A stretch of DNA of 64,000 bases from Streptomyces cyaneogriseus subsp. noncyanogenus (GTDB taxonomy: Bacteria; Actinomycetota; Actinomycetes; Streptomycetales; Streptomycetaceae): NCBI RefSeq assembly GCF_000931445.1, contig NZ_CP010849.1:4526001-4590000 (forward strand). The letters are read 5' to 3'. Under the pieces are notes generated by a model, which was given only the letters and a program-made list of their open reading frames with translations, was not told the origin of the DNA and searched no databases. Position numbers and translations under genes: made by a program. How positions within the stretch are numbered: position 1 is the first letter of the stretch; each line of letters starts with the position of its first letter. Positions 17,167-27,447 of the stretch are shown here, one piece after another.

Positions 17167-18315
17167 ATGGCTCGACTCAGCCGCGACAGCAAGCCGAACC
17201 GCCAGGACACGGAGCCTGCGGCCGGTCCCCCGGCGGCCCCGGTGGACGTCCGGGTGCCCGGCGCGGTGAGCGGTGCCGCCCCGGGCGCCCTGCCCGGCGC
17301 CACCGTCGACGGCGTGCCGATCGTCGCCGCGCCCGGCCAGGAGATCCAGCACGCCGTGCTGGCCCACCTCCACCGCGTCGCCCTCTCCACCGGAGGCCCG
17401 GTCCGCGCCACGGTGCACGACGACCGCATCGGCTACGTCGTCCCCATCCGCGTCGACCCCGACGGCTCCAGCCGCTTCACCGCGGAGCCGGTACGGACGG
17501 CTTCGCCGGAAGGCGCGGTACCGCCGTCCCCGTCCGCCTTTCCGCCCCCGCGAGCCGCCCCCGGTACCGCCGAAGCCAGGCCGCCCGGCACGGTGGCGCC
17601 GCCCACGGGGGTGTTCGGACCGCCGCCGCGGATGGACGCCCCTCCCGGCGGCGCGGAAGCCCCGGCCCGGCCGGTGGTGCCCTTCGTCCCCGCGGAGCCG
17701 GAAGGCGCCGCGGACCCCAAGCCCGCGCCGGTCCGGGGGTTCGACGCCGTGGCCGAGGCCGTCCTCGGCGAGGACCCGCGCGCCACCCCCGGCGGCGGCA
17801 CCGGCCCCGCCCGCCTCGCCGAGCCCACGGCCCGCATCAACGAGGCCGTCAGGACGGGGCGGACGGACGACGCGGCGCTTCTCGCGGAGCGGACGGTGGC
17901 GCGGGCGACGGAGACGCTGGGGCCGGAACACCCCGAGGTGCTCAGGCTGCGCGAGCTCACCGCGTACATCGCCTACCTGTCCGACGACCCGGTCCGCGCC
18001 CTGCGCATCTCCCTCGACCTGGCCCGGATCCACCGCCGCGCGGGCGACGCGGAGGCCGCGTACGGCAGTCTCCACGGCGCGGTCACCGCCTGGCGCGCCA
18101 TACGCGACCCGGAGCGGGGGATGGAACTGGGGCACGACCTGATCGGCCTGTGGGCCGGACTGGTCGCGGAGGGCGGACCGGCGGCCGAGGAGGCCGACCG
18201 GCTGGAGTCGGCCCGCGCCCGCATGGGCCGCCTGGCCCAGCGCGCCCGCGCCGCACGGCCGGAGAAAGGTTCCCCCCGCCCCCACGCGGAGACCGGTGCC
18301 GCGCTGGCCCGGTGA
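17167..18315 (+). CDS. TPR-like (tetratricopeptide-type) hypothetical protein
   Basis: A 382-residue, probably cytoplasmic protein. Residues 1-60 are basic and proline/alanine-rich. About 60-110 form a small domain (GQEIQHAVLAHLHRVAL to YVVPIRVDPDGS). Residues 115-220 are low-complexity Pro/Ala/Gly. The last 150 are helical and look like TPR units (TDDAALLAERTVARATETLGPEHPEVLRLREL, then DDPVRALRISLDLARIHRRAGDAEAAYGSLHGA). Similar proteins are common in Streptomyces and of unknown role. GAGGGG precedes the ATG. Confidence 0.75.
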   Translation: MARLSRDSKPNRQDTEPAAGPPAAPVDVRVPGAVSGAAPGALPGATVDGVPIVAAPGQEIQHAVLAHLHRVALSTGGPVRATVHDDRIGYVVPIRVDPDGSSRFTAEPVRTASPEGAVPPSPSAFPPPRAAPGTAEARPPGTVAPPTGVFGPPPRMDAPPGGAEAPARPVVPFVPAEPEGAADPKPAPVRGFDAVAEAVLGEDPRATPGGGTGPARLAEPTARINEAVRTGRTDDAALLAERTVARATETLGPEHPEVLRLRELTAYIAYLSDDPVRALRISLDLARIHRRAGDAEAAYGSLHGAVTAWRAIRDPERGMELGHDLIGLWAGLVAEGGPAAEEADRLESARARMGRLAQRARAARPEKGSPRPHAETGAALAR

Positions 18316-18398
18316 CCAGCCCCCCGGCCGTCCGCTCCCCCGGCGCCGCGCCGTTCTCCGGGACCGGGGGAGTCAGGGCCCGACGCGTCCCCAGGAAG

Positions 18399-18887
18399 CT
18401 AGTGGACGCAGAACTCGTTGCCCTCCGGGTCCGCCATCACCACCCACTCCCCGCCCGGCTCCCGCACCCGCCGCAGCACGCTCGCCCCCAGCCCCTCCAG
18501 CCGTGCGACCTCCCGCTCGCGCCGGTCCCCGCCCGGGTGCAGATCCAGATGGAGCCGGTTCTTGCCGGTCTTGGCCTCCGGCACGCGCTGGAACAGCAGC
18601 CGCCGCCCCAGCCCGGTGCCGCTCTCCTCCTCGTACGGATCCCCGGGGTGCCGCACGGCGATCAGGTCCCGCCAGGCGCGCCGGCCGTGCGACGCGACGG
18701 TCAGCTCGGCGGGTACGGCCCCCGCGCCCAGCAGCTTCTCGATGAGCGCGCTGTTGTCCTCCACCTCGTAGCCGAGGGCGGCGGCCCAGAAGTCCGCCTG
18801 CGCGTGCGGGTCGGTGGCGTCGACGACGAGCTTCCAGTGCACGGGTGCGGGTGCCGACGCGGATGGCTGAGTCATGTGCTCAGTCAT
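18399..18887 (-). CDS. VOC family (glyoxalase/bleomycin-resistance fold) protein
   Basis: A 162-residue protein with two betaalphabeta-betabetabeta units: HWKLVVDATDPHAQADFWAAALG starts the first, and NRLHLDLHPGGDRREREVARLEGLGA starts the second, ending with VVMADPEGNEFCVH. The final E/H residues are typical metal ligands. Many such proteins are small dioxygenases, isomerases or antibiotic-binding proteins. The substrate is not evident. The start is either 18887 or an internal ATG at 18875; neither has a strong ribosome binding site. Confidence 0.85.
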   Translation of the reverse strand: MTEHMTQPSASAPAPVHWKLVVDATDPHAQADFWAAALGYEVEDNSALIEKLLGAGAVPAELTVASHGRRAWRDLIAVRHPGDPYEEESGTGLGRRLLFQRVPEAKTGKNRLHLDLHPGGDRREREVARLEGLGASVLRRVREPGGEWVVMADPEGNEFCVH

Positions 18888-18949
18888 ACACGGCCGCCCG
18901 CCGCGGTCCCACCGCTTCGGCACCGTCGGCCCGTACGCCGGCCGGGCGG

Positions 18950-19975
18950 CTACGGCCTGGTGTCCAGCGGCTCCGGCTCCGCGGGGCCCGAGGCGCCCGG
19001 GGCCGCGCCGCGCGCCGTCCGTGCGGCGCCCGCGCCGCCCTTCGGCGGGGTGGCGCCGATCCGGTGCGCCCTGAGCGCTCGCGCGGAGCGGTGGGCGGTG
19101 CGCAGGGCGTTCCAGGTGAGCAGCGCGAGCGCCAGCCACACCAGCGCGAACCCGGCCCAGCGCTCGGGCGGCATCGCCTCGTGGAAGTAGAGGATGCCGA
19201 GCAGGAACTGGAAGACCGGGGCCAGGTACTGCAACAGCCCCAGCGTGGACAGCGGTACGCGGATGGCCGCCGCGCCGAAGCAGACCAGCGGGAGCGCGGT
19301 GACCAGGCCGGTCGCGGCGAGCAGCGCCGCGTGACCGGGGCCCTCGGAGGTGAAGGTCGAGTTCCCCTGCGCGGAGAGCCACAGCAGATACCCGAGGGCG
19401 GGCAGGAACTGGATCGCGGTCTCGGCGGCCAGTGACTCGACGCCGCCGAGGTTGACCTTCTTCTTCACCAGGCCGTACGTGGCGAAGGAGAAGGCGAGGA
19501 CGAGGGAGATCCACGGCGGGCGGCCGTAGCCGACGGTCAGGACCACCACGGCGGCGAAGCCGACGCCGACCGCGACCCATTGCAGGGGCCGCAGCCGCTC
19601 CTTCAGCAGCAGCACGCCCATGGCGATGGTGACCAGGGGGTTGATGAAGTAGCCGAGGGACGCCTCGACGACATGGCCGCTGTTCACGGCCCAGATGTAG
19701 ACGCCCCAGTTGACCGTGATGACGGCGGCGGCCACCGTGATCAGCGCCAGCTTGCGCGGCTGCCGCAGCAGCTCGCCGGCCCACGCCCAGCGCCGGATGC
19801 ACAGCAGGGCGACGGCGACGAGGGCGAGCGACCACACCATCCGGTGGGCGAGGATCTCCACCGCCCCGGCCGGCTTGAGCAGCGGCCAGAACAGCGGGAC
19901 GAGCCCCCACATGCCATACGCCGCGAAGCCGTTCAGCAGACCTATCCGCTGCTCACCCCTGGACGTCCCGGCCAC
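18950..19975 (-). CDS. rarD: EamA family transporter RarD
   Basis: A 341-residue inner-membrane protein with ten hydrophobic segments in the EamA/DMT arrangement. The N-terminal GLLNGFAAYGMWGLVPLFW and EILAHRMVWSLALVAVAL are characteristic of RarD. RarD transporters export small metabolites, and some have been linked to chloramphenicol sensitivity. The GTG at 19975 is chosen because AAAGGAGGA sits just before it. An upstream ATG at 20044 would lie inside the promoter/palindrome region. Confidence 0.9.
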   Translation of the reverse strand: MAGTSRGEQRIGLLNGFAAYGMWGLVPLFWPLLKPAGAVEILAHRMVWSLALVAVALLCIRRWAWAGELLRQPRKLALITVAAAVITVNWGVYIWAVNSGHVVEASLGYFINPLVTIAMGVLLLKERLRPLQWVAVGVGFAAVVVLTVGYGRPPWISLVLAFSFATYGLVKKKVNLGGVESLAAETAIQFLPALGYLLWLSAQGNSTFTSEGPGHAALLAATGLVTALPLVCFGAAAIRVPLSTLGLLQYLAPVFQFLLGILYFHEAMPPERWAGFALVWLALALLTWNALRTAHRSARALRAHRIGATPPKGGAGAARTARGAAPGASGPAEPEPLDTRP

Positions 19976-20012
19976 GGGCTCCTCCTTTGCGACGGTGTCG
20001 TGCTCGCCTGCA

Positions 20013-20075
20013 CGAAGGTAGCGCCGGACCGCCCCGTCTGTCATGTCCGTACCGCTATACGGTCATGACAGACGG
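20013..20075 (-). promoter_or_regulatory. rarD promoter with a 46-bp overlapping palindrome
   Basis: On the reverse strand a -35 TGACAG (20036-20041) and a -10 TACCTT (20013-20018) are 17 bp apart, about 40 bp before the rarD start codon. A near-perfect palindrome (20030-20049 paired with 20056-20075, one mismatch, 6-base centre) covers the -35 box. This placement suggests an operator. It could also be a hairpin terminator for the upstream gene on the same strand, but it has no T-run. Confidence 0.6.
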
Positions 20076-20179
20076 GGCGGGAGGGGCGGACAGGGGCGTG
20101 GACGGACGGGGGCGGGCGGAAACGGGGAGTCCGGGCGGCCCGCCTCCGGTGGCGGCCGGGACGGGGCGGGCCGTGCCGC

Positions 20180-21034
20180 TCAGTTCCGGAGCGCGGCGGC
20201 GACGGCCTCGGCGAGCGGGGTGGTGGGGCGGCCGATCAGGCGGGACAGGTCGCCGGTGGAGACGACCAGCTCCCCCTTCTCGATGGAGGCGTCCACACCG
20301 GCCAGGACGCGGGCGAGCGGTTCGGGCAGCCCGGCGCCGGTGAGGATGCCGGTGTACGCCTCGACGGAGACGGCCCGGTAGGCGATCTCCCGGCCGGTCT
20401 GCCGGCCCACCTCGGCGGCGTACTCCGCGAAGCCCCACGCCACGTCGCCGCCCAGCTCGTACGTCGCGTTCTCGTGGCCCTCGCCGGTGAGGACGGCGAC
20501 CGCGGCGGCGGCGTAGTCGGCGCGCGAGGCCGAGGAGAGGCGGCCCTCGCCGGCGGCCTGCACCACGGCGCCGTGCTCCAGGACCGGTGCCAGGTTCTCG
20601 GTGTAGTTCTCGTGGTACCAGCCGTTGCGCAGCAGCGTGTAGGGCAGACCGGAGGCCAGCAGGATCTCCTCGGTGGCGCGGTGGTCGTCGGCGAGCGCGG
20701 CCGTCAGGCTGCCGGGGGCGCTGGTGTAGGCGAGCAGGGCGACACCGGCGGCCTTCGCCGCGTCGATGACGGCCTTGTGCTGCCCGGGCCGCCCCTTGTC
20801 GAACTCGTTGCCCGAGATCAGCAGCACCTTGTCCCCGGCCGAGAACAGGCCGTCGAGGGTCTCGGGGGCGTTGTAGTCGGCGACCGCGATCCGGACCCCG
20901 CGGGCGGCGAGGTCCGCGGCCTTCCGGGGCGAGCGGACGACGGCCGTGACCTGACCGGCCGGGACCTTCTCCAGCAACTGGCCGACGACGTGGCGGCCGA
21001 GGTGTCCGGTGGCTCCGGTGACGACGATGCTCAT
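20180..21034 (-). CDS. NmrA/QorB-like NAD(P)H-binding quinone oxidoreductase
   Basis: A 284-residue Rossmann-fold protein. N-terminal VVTGATGHLGRHVVGQLLE is the NAD(P)-binding loop. LLISGNEF, then GVALLAYTSAPGS and LPYTLLRNGWYHENYTENL, are typical of the QorB (NAD(P)H:quinone oxidoreductase 2) branch of atypical short-chain reductases. It is transcribed divergently from an HxlR regulator, as in other quinone- or aldehyde-stress systems. AAGGAG lies before the ATG. Confidence 0.88.
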   Translation of the reverse strand: MSIVVTGATGHLGRHVVGQLLEKVPAGQVTAVVRSPRKAADLAARGVRIAVADYNAPETLDGLFSAGDKVLLISGNEFDKGRPGQHKAVIDAAKAAGVALLAYTSAPGSLTAALADDHRATEEILLASGLPYTLLRNGWYHENYTENLAPVLEHGAVVQAAGEGRLSSASRADYAAAAVAVLTGEGHENATYELGGDVAWGFAEYAAEVGRQTGREIAYRAVSVEAYTGILTGAGLPEPLARVLAGVDASIEKGELVVSTGDLSRLIGRPTTPLAEAVAAALRN

Positions 21035-21096
21035 GGTGGCGACTCCTTGTGAGGTGGGAACGACACCCACCCTAGGGAGAGCGCTAACCAAAAGAA

Positions 21097-21121
21097 AGTA
21101 CCCACTTTGAAGTAAGGTACT
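21097..21121. promoter_or_regulatory. Candidate HxlR operator
   Basis: An imperfect palindrome AGTACC-C-ACTT-TG-AAGT-AA-GGTACT lies between the divergent genes, ending 3 bp before the HxlR start codon. It stands out as AT-rich in a GC-rich genome. Its position suggests it controls both genes. Confidence 0.6.
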
Positions 21122-21124
21122 GGC

Positions 21125-21637
21125 ATGTCCGTAAGCGAGCGGGGAGACCGCGTGGATACTGCCGACGCCCCTCAGGCCGCTCAGGCCGCTCAGGCCGCTC
21201 GGGCGCCCCGGGCTCCCGGGGCTTCCGGGACCCGCGGGTCCGCGGGAGCCCGTGCCTCGGGTGACGAGTCCCTGTGCCCGTACCGGCTCGTCCTGGAGCA
21301 CGTCACCAGCCGCTGGGGCGTCCTGATCCTCATCGCCCTGCTCGACCGGCCGTACCGCTTCAGCGAACTGCGCCGGGAGATCGGGCGCCACGGCCGGGGC
21401 GTCAGCGAGAAGATGCTGGCCCAGACCCTCCAGACCCTTCAGCGCGACGGCCTCGTCCACCGGGACGCCCGGCCGGTCATCCCGCCCCGCGTCGACTACT
21501 CCCTGACCGGTCTCGGCCGGGAGGCCGCGGAACAGGTGCGGGCGCTGGCCCGCTGGACCGAGCGGCGCATGCCGGACGTGGAGCGGGCCCGCCGGGCATA
21601 CGACGAGGCCCGGGCGCTGTCGTCCCGGGCCTCGTGA
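21125..21637 (+). CDS. HxlR family winged-helix transcriptional regulator
   Basis: A 170-residue regulator. The first 40 residues are low complexity, encoded partly by tandem 9-bp GCTCAGGCC units (AQAAQAAQAA). The winged-helix domain begins at CPYRLVLEHVTSRWGVLILIALLD and continues through YRFSELRREIG, VSEKMLAQTLQTLQRDGLV and YSLTGLGREAAEQV. The Cys just before the helix is the redox- or electrophile-sensing residue in HxlR proteins such as YodB and QorR. It probably represses the divergent quinone reductase until quinones modify this Cys. Confidence 0.9.
   Translation: MSVSERGDRVDTADAPQAAQAAQAARAPRAPGASGTRGSAGARASGDESLCPYRLVLEHVTSRWGVLILIALLDRPYRFSELRREIGRHGRGVSEKMLAQTLQTLQRDGLVHRDARPVIPPRVDYSLTGLGREAAEQVRALARWTERRMPDVERARRAYDEARALSSRAS
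21604..21634 (+). terminator. Hairpin at the end of the HxlR gene
   Basis: A perfect 11-bp stem (21604-21614 with 21624-21634) overlaps the last codons of the HxlR gene, between convergent HxlR and korB. No T-run. Confidence 0.55.
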
Positions 21638-21650
21638 GTCTTCGCCGGTC

Positions 21651-22722
<1,072 letters not shown>

Positions 22723-22730
<8 letters not shown>

Positions 22731-24651
22731 CGATGGCCTCCTTGAGCGCCGTGGCGAGCTGCTCCGCCTTGAACGGCATGCCATTGACCTGGTTGTACGA
22801 GTGGGCGTCGACCAGGTACTTCCCCCGGATGAGGGTGGCGAGCTGACCGAGGTTCATCTCGGGGATCACCACCTTGTCGTACTGCGCGAGGACGGACCCC
22901 AGATTCCCCGGGAAGGGGTTGAGGTGCCGCAGGTGCGCCTGCGCGATCGACTCCCCGGCCGCGCGCAGCCGCCGCACCGCGGCCGTGATCGGCCCGTACG
23001 TCGAACCCCAGCCCAGGACGAGCGTCCGCGCCCCATCCGGGTCGTCGACCTCCAGGTCGGGGACGGCGATGCCGTCGACCTTGGCCTGGCGGGTGCGGAC
23101 CATCAAGTCGTGGTTGGCGGGGGCGTAGGAGATGTTGCCCGTGCCGTCCTCCTTCTCGATGCCGCCGATGCGGTGCTCCAGGCCCGGCGTGCCCGGGACC
23201 GCCCACGGGCGGGCGAGGGTCTGCGGGTCGCGCTTGTAGGGCCAGAAGACCTCGGTGCCGTCGTCCAGCGTGTGGTTCGGGCCCTGCGCGAACCGGACGC
23301 GCAGGTCCGGCAGCTCGTCCAGCTCGGGGATGCGCCAGGGCTCGGAACCGTTGGCCAGGTAACCGTCGGACAGCAGGAAGACCGGGGTGCGGTAGGCCAG
23401 CGCGATACGGGCGGCCTCCAGCGCGGCGTCGAAGCAGTCCGCGGGCGTCCTCGGCGCGACCACCGGCACGGGGGCCTCGCCGTTGCGGCCGTACATCGCC
23501 TGCAGCAGGTCCGCCTGCTCGGTCTTGGTGGGCAGACCGGTCGACGGGCCGCCGCGCTGGATGTCGACGATCAGCAGCGGCAGCTCCAGCGAGACCGCCA
23601 GGCCGATGGTCTCCGACTTCAGCGCCACACCGGGACCGGAGGTCGTGGTCACCGCCAGCGATCCGCCGAAGGCCGCGCCGAGGGCGGCACCGATGCCGGC
23701 GATCTCGTCCTCCGCCTGGAACGTGCGCACGCCGAAGTTCTTGTGCCGGCTCAGCTCGTGCAGGATGTCGGAGGCCGGGGTGATCGGGTACGAGCCCAGG
23801 AACAGCGGCAGATCGGCCTGCCGGGAGGCGGCGACCAGGCCGTAGGCCAGGGCGAGGTTCCCGGAGATGTTGCGGTACACGCCCGGCGGGAACGCCTTCG
23901 CCGCCGGCGCCACCTCGTAGGAGACCGCGAAGTCCTCGGTGGTCTCGCCGAAGTTCCAGCCCGCGCGGAACGCGGCGATGTTCGCCTCCGCGATGCCGGG
24001 CTTCTTCGCGAACTTCTTCCGCAGGAACTTCTCCGTGCCCTCCGTGGGCCGGTGGTACATCCAGCTCAGCAGGCCCAGCGCGAACATGTTCTTGCTGCGC
24101 TCGGCCTCCTTGCGGGTGAGGCCGAAGTCCTTCAGCGCCTCCACCGTCAGCGTCGTCAGCGGCACCGGGTGCAGGCTGTAGCCGTCGAGGGATCCGTCCT
24201 CCAGCGGCGAGCCCTCGTAGCCGACCTTCTGCATCGCCCGCTTGGTGAACTCGTCCGTGTTGACGATGATCTCCGCACCGCGCGGCAGGTCGCCGATGTT
24301 GGCCTTCAGCGCGGCCGGGTTCATCGCCACCAGCACGTTCGGCGCGTCGCCGGGGGTGAGGATGTCGTGGTCGGCGAAGTGGAGCTGGAACGACGACACA
24401 CCCGGCAGCGTGCCTGCCGGGGCTCTGATCTCGGCCGGGAAGTTCGGCAGTGTCGACAGATCGTTGCCGAAGGACGCGGTCTCGGAGGTGAAGCGGTCAC
24501 CGGTGAGCTGCATGCCGTCACCCGAGTCCCCCGCGAACCTGATGATCACCCGGTCCAGCCGGCGGACGTCCTTCGCCCCCGCCGGTTTGCGCTGCTCTCC
24601 CACGACGGTTCCGTCGGCCTGTTCCGTTGGGCTACTGACCTGGCTGGTCAC
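22723..24651 (-). CDS. korA: 2-oxoacid:ferredoxin oxidoreductase subunit alpha (gamma-alpha fusion)
   Basis: A 642-residue subunit joining the gamma domain (RVIIRFAGDSGDGMQLTGDRF to about residue 210) to the pyrimidine-binding alpha domain (YRNISGNLALAYGLVAASRQ, SYPITPASDILHELSR, DEIAGIGAALGAAFGGS, TTTSGPGVALKSE). A C-terminal domain follows (LVLGWGSTYGPITAAVRRL). This fusion is the usual actinobacterial KorA. GTG at 24651 is chosen because GGGAGGTC precedes it; the upstream frame is low complexity. It stands beside a complex I-like cluster that lacks NADH-input genes, a likely electron sink. Confidence 0.93.
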
Positions 24652-24962
24652 TGAACTGGACCTCCCTCGAGGCGGCTGCCTGGGAGCGGTCTGCGCGACC
24701 CTCCCAGGATCAACCCTACGTCGGTAAGGCTCGCCTTCTTGTGGAGAATCGCATGATGGACACAACGCCGGACAGGGCGCTGGAGCGGCACCGGAACGGC
24801 GCTCGCGCCCCGCTCGGCCCCGCGTCGAGCGCCCGCCGCCCACCGGGGCGGGCGGCGGTCAGGCAAGCGGAGTCCCGGCGGGGGCGGACGGCGGTCAGGC
24901 AAGCGGTGTCCGGCCGGTGCGGACGGCGAGCGGAGGCGCGGCGTGCGTCCTGCCGGGGGCGC
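24652..24962. other. 311-bp region between korA and the response regulator
   Basis: It holds the korA promoter side with a candidate iron box at 24719-24740, and an 18-bp direct repeat (24853-24870 and 24889-24906) near the regulator's stop. A 75-codon forward frame here has no recognisable domain and is not called. Confidence 0.5.
24719..24740 (-). promoter_or_regulatory. Candidate iron box (DmdR1/IdeR-type) upstream of korA
   Basis: The core TAAGGCTCGCCTT (24725-24737) closely resembles the consensus TTAGGCTCACCTAA of actinobacterial iron repressors, and has perfect 5-bp arms AAGGC/GCCTT. It lies about 75 bp before the korA GTG. KorAB is an Fe-S enzyme, so iron control would make sense. 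It is a sequence match only. Confidence 0.4.
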
Positions 24963-25622
24963 TCATGACTTCAGGTAGGTCAGCACGGCCAGGACCCGCC
25001 GGTGGTCGCCCTCGCTCGGGGACAGCCCCAGCTTCATGAAGATGTTGCTCACGTGCTTCTCGACGGCTCCGTCGCTCACGACGAGCTGCTTGGCGATCGC
25101 CGAGTTCGTCCGCCCCTCGGCCATGAGACCGAGCACCTCCCGCTCCCGGGGCGTCAGCCCGGCCAGCACATCCTGCTTGCGGCTGCGCCCCAGCAACTGC
25201 GCGACCACCTCCGGGTCGAGCGCCGTACCCCCCTGGGCCACCCGCACCACCGCGTCCACGAACTCACGCACCTCGGCCACCCGGTCCTTGAGCAGATAGC
25301 CGACGCCCCGGCTGGAACCCGCCAGGAGTTCGGTGGCGTACCGCTCCTCCACGTACTGCGACAGCACCAGCACACCCAGGTCGGGGTGGGCCTTGCGCAA
25401 CTGCACCGCCGCCCGTACGCCCTCGTCGGTGTGGGTCGGCGGCATCCGCACGTCGGCGACGACGACGTCCGGCAGCTCGCCCTGCGCGTCGAGCTCCGTG
25501 ATGGTCTTGATCAGCGCCTCGCCGTCCCCGACACCGGCGACGACGTCGTGTCCGCGGTCGGTCAGCAGCCGGGTCAGGCCCTCCCTGAGCAGCACTGAAT
25601 CCTCGGCGATGACCACCCGCAC
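24963..25622 (-). CDS. NarL/LuxR family response regulator
   Basis: A 219-residue regulator: receiver domain (VRVVIAEDSVLLREGLTRLL, phospho-acceptor Asp in VVVADVRMPP, the Lys in GYLLKDRV) followed by a LuxR-type helix-turn-helix (LTPREREVLGLMAEGRTNSAIAKQL split over two helices, ending VEKHVSNIFMKLGL). GTG at 25622 is chosen for the GGAGG six bases upstream. A longer frame adds about 50 low-complexity residues. Two sensor kinases on the same strand lie just upstream and are the likely partners. Confidence 0.9.
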   Translation of the reverse strand: MRVVIAEDSVLLREGLTRLLTDRGHDVVAGVGDGEALIKTITELDAQGELPDVVVADVRMPPTHTDEGVRAAVQLRKAHPDLGVLVLSQYVEERYATELLAGSSRGVGYLLKDRVAEVREFVDAVVRVAQGGTALDPEVVAQLLGRSRKQDVLAGLTPREREVLGLMAEGRTNSAIAKQLVVSDGAVEKHVSNIFMKLGLSPSEGDHRRVLAVLTYLKS

Positions 25623-25949
25623 CCTGTCCTCCACGTTTTCTCTGCCCCCCACAGCCCGTGCCGGCTCCCTGCCCGCCCCTGCGATGGCGTCCAGCATTCC
25701 AGCTTCGGGGGCTCCGCGCGCCCGGGTAACCCGCCGGGACGGCGCCGGTTGCGGCGTCCCCGGAGGGCCGGGGACGCCGGTCACGGCGGCGGGGTGTCGG
25801 CCGAGATTGGCTGATTCCGAAGCGGGATGGCCGGTTCCGTACCGGGGACCGCGGGCCGGAAAGAGGGGTGGCCGACAGCGAATCAGGGGTGGCGGGGGCG
25901 GCGCGGGCCGGTGTGGGCCTGGAAGTTCAGGTGCCGCCGCGGCGGCGGC
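25623..25949. other. 327-bp spacer between the response regulator and the first kinase
   Basis: No gene is supported. It has a short inverted pair CTGATTC / GAATCAG near 25809 and 25883 that might be a hairpin or operator. It probably holds a promoter for the regulator. Confidence 0.4.
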
Positions 25950-27314
25950 TCACCGTACGTGGTCCGACCGCCAGGGCAGCTCCGCCGTCACCCGCGTGGG
26001 CCCGCCGGCCGGCGAGTCCACCACGAGGACGCCGTCGACCGCGTCGATCCGTTCCGTCAGCCCGGCCAGTCCCGACCCGGCGGATATGTCGGCTCCGCCC
26101 GCGCCGTCGTCCACGACCTGGAGCATCAGCCGGTTCTCCACCCGCCACACCTCGACGGCCGCCGAGGTGGCCCGCGCGTGCTTGCTGATGTTCTGCAGCA
26201 GCTCCGACACCGTGAAGTAGGCGATGCCCTCGATCGCCGGAGCAGGCCGCTCCGTCAGGTCCACCTCCACCCGCACCGGCACGGCGCACCGGGAGGCCAC
26301 CGAGGACAGGGCCGCGTCCAGGCCCCGGTCGGTCAGGACGGCGGGATGGATGCCCCGGGCCAGGTCCCGCAGTTCCCGCAGCGCGGTCTTCACCTCGCCG
26401 TGCGCCTCGTCCACCATCCGGGCCGCCGTTCGCGGATCCTCCTTCAGCTTCTCCTTCGCCAGCCCGAGGTCCATGGCGAGGTTGACCAGGCGGGCCTGCG
26501 CGCCGTCGTGCAGGTCCCGCTCGATACGCCGCAGATCGGCCGCCGCGGTGTCGACCACGACCCCGCGATCGGACTCCAGCTCCACCACCCGCTCCACCAG
26601 CCGCGACGGTCCGAGCAGCCCGTGCACCAGCACCCGGTCCACCATGGTCAGCGCCCGCACGATCCACGGCGCGGCCAGCGCGAACAGCAGGCCCACCAGC
26701 GCGGTCACGGTGATCTCGAAGGGATTGTCCAGATAGACCTGGTGGGTCTCGTCGCCGTAGAGCTGCAACCCGCCCTGCCCGGCGTACAGGGGGAAGACCC
26801 AGAACCACAGCGGGTACGTCAGCATCGCCCAGCCCCACGTCCAGACCGTCACGGAGACGGCGAACGAGAACACCGCCCACGGGAAGTGCAGCACCGCGTA
26901 CAGCAGGGCGCGCCACGAGGTGCCGCTCTTGAGCACGGCCCCCATCCACGCCATCGCGCCGCTCTTCTTCGTCCGCAGCGGCTCGGGGTCGGCCACCCGC
27001 AGGCCGAGCAGCCCCCGCGCCCGCGTCCGCTCCAGTGCCCCGAAGCCCCGGCAGCCGGCGAGCGCGGCCGCCAGCACCGGGACCCCCAGGAACGTCACCA
27101 GCAGGCCCGCCCCCAGCGACACCATGGTGACCGCGTACGTGAAGAGCAGGATGCCGACCGGCAGGCCCAGCAGTACGTACCCCAGCTCCCGCAGGCTGCG
27201 GGCCTCGAACGGCGCCCGCAGTCCCGCCGGCAGCCGGTGCCGTCGCTCCCCGGCGCTCCCGTGCAGCCCGGGCCCGTCCCCGAGCCCGTAGCCTCGTCCG
27301 TACTCCGTGGCCAT
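25950..27314 (-). CDS. Sensor histidine kinase (HisKA_3), copy 1
   Basis: A 454-residue membrane kinase. The N-terminal half is a Sensor-type (PF13796-like) region with about four membrane helices (LGYVLLGLPVGILLFTYAV, LLVTFLGVPVLAAALAG, then a pair near residues 150-250). The dimerisation/phospho-acceptor site is LRRIERDLHDGAQARLVNLA, followed by a HATPase domain with N-box SELLQNISKHAR, DDGAGG and SGLAGLTERI. It closely resembles the next kinase gene in its catalytic half, so they are tandem duplicates. Start at 27314 with AAGGACG upstream. Confidence 0.9.
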   Translation of the reverse strand: MATEYGRGYGLGDGPGLHGSAGERRHRLPAGLRAPFEARSLRELGYVLLGLPVGILLFTYAVTMVSLGAGLLVTFLGVPVLAAALAGCRGFGALERTRARGLLGLRVADPEPLRTKKSGAMAWMGAVLKSGTSWRALLYAVLHFPWAVFSFAVSVTVWTWGWAMLTYPLWFWVFPLYAGQGGLQLYGDETHQVYLDNPFEITVTALVGLLFALAAPWIVRALTMVDRVLVHGLLGPSRLVERVVELESDRGVVVDTAAADLRRIERDLHDGAQARLVNLAMDLGLAKEKLKEDPRTAARMVDEAHGEVKTALRELRDLARGIHPAVLTDRGLDAALSSVASRCAVPVRVEVDLTERPAPAIEGIAYFTVSELLQNISKHARATSAAVEVWRVENRLMLQVVDDGAGGADISAGSGLAGLTERIDAVDGVLVVDSPAGGPTRVTAELPWRSDHVR

Positions 27315-27447
27315 CGGCGTCGTCCTTCTCTCCTCGTCCGGCTCCTGCGCTGTCGTCTCTCCACCCTGCGGCTTCCGGGCCACGGCGGACCATGGAGCCC
27401 ATCGGCGTCTCGGACCGGGGGTTTTCCCCACCCTCCGCCCGTGCCCC

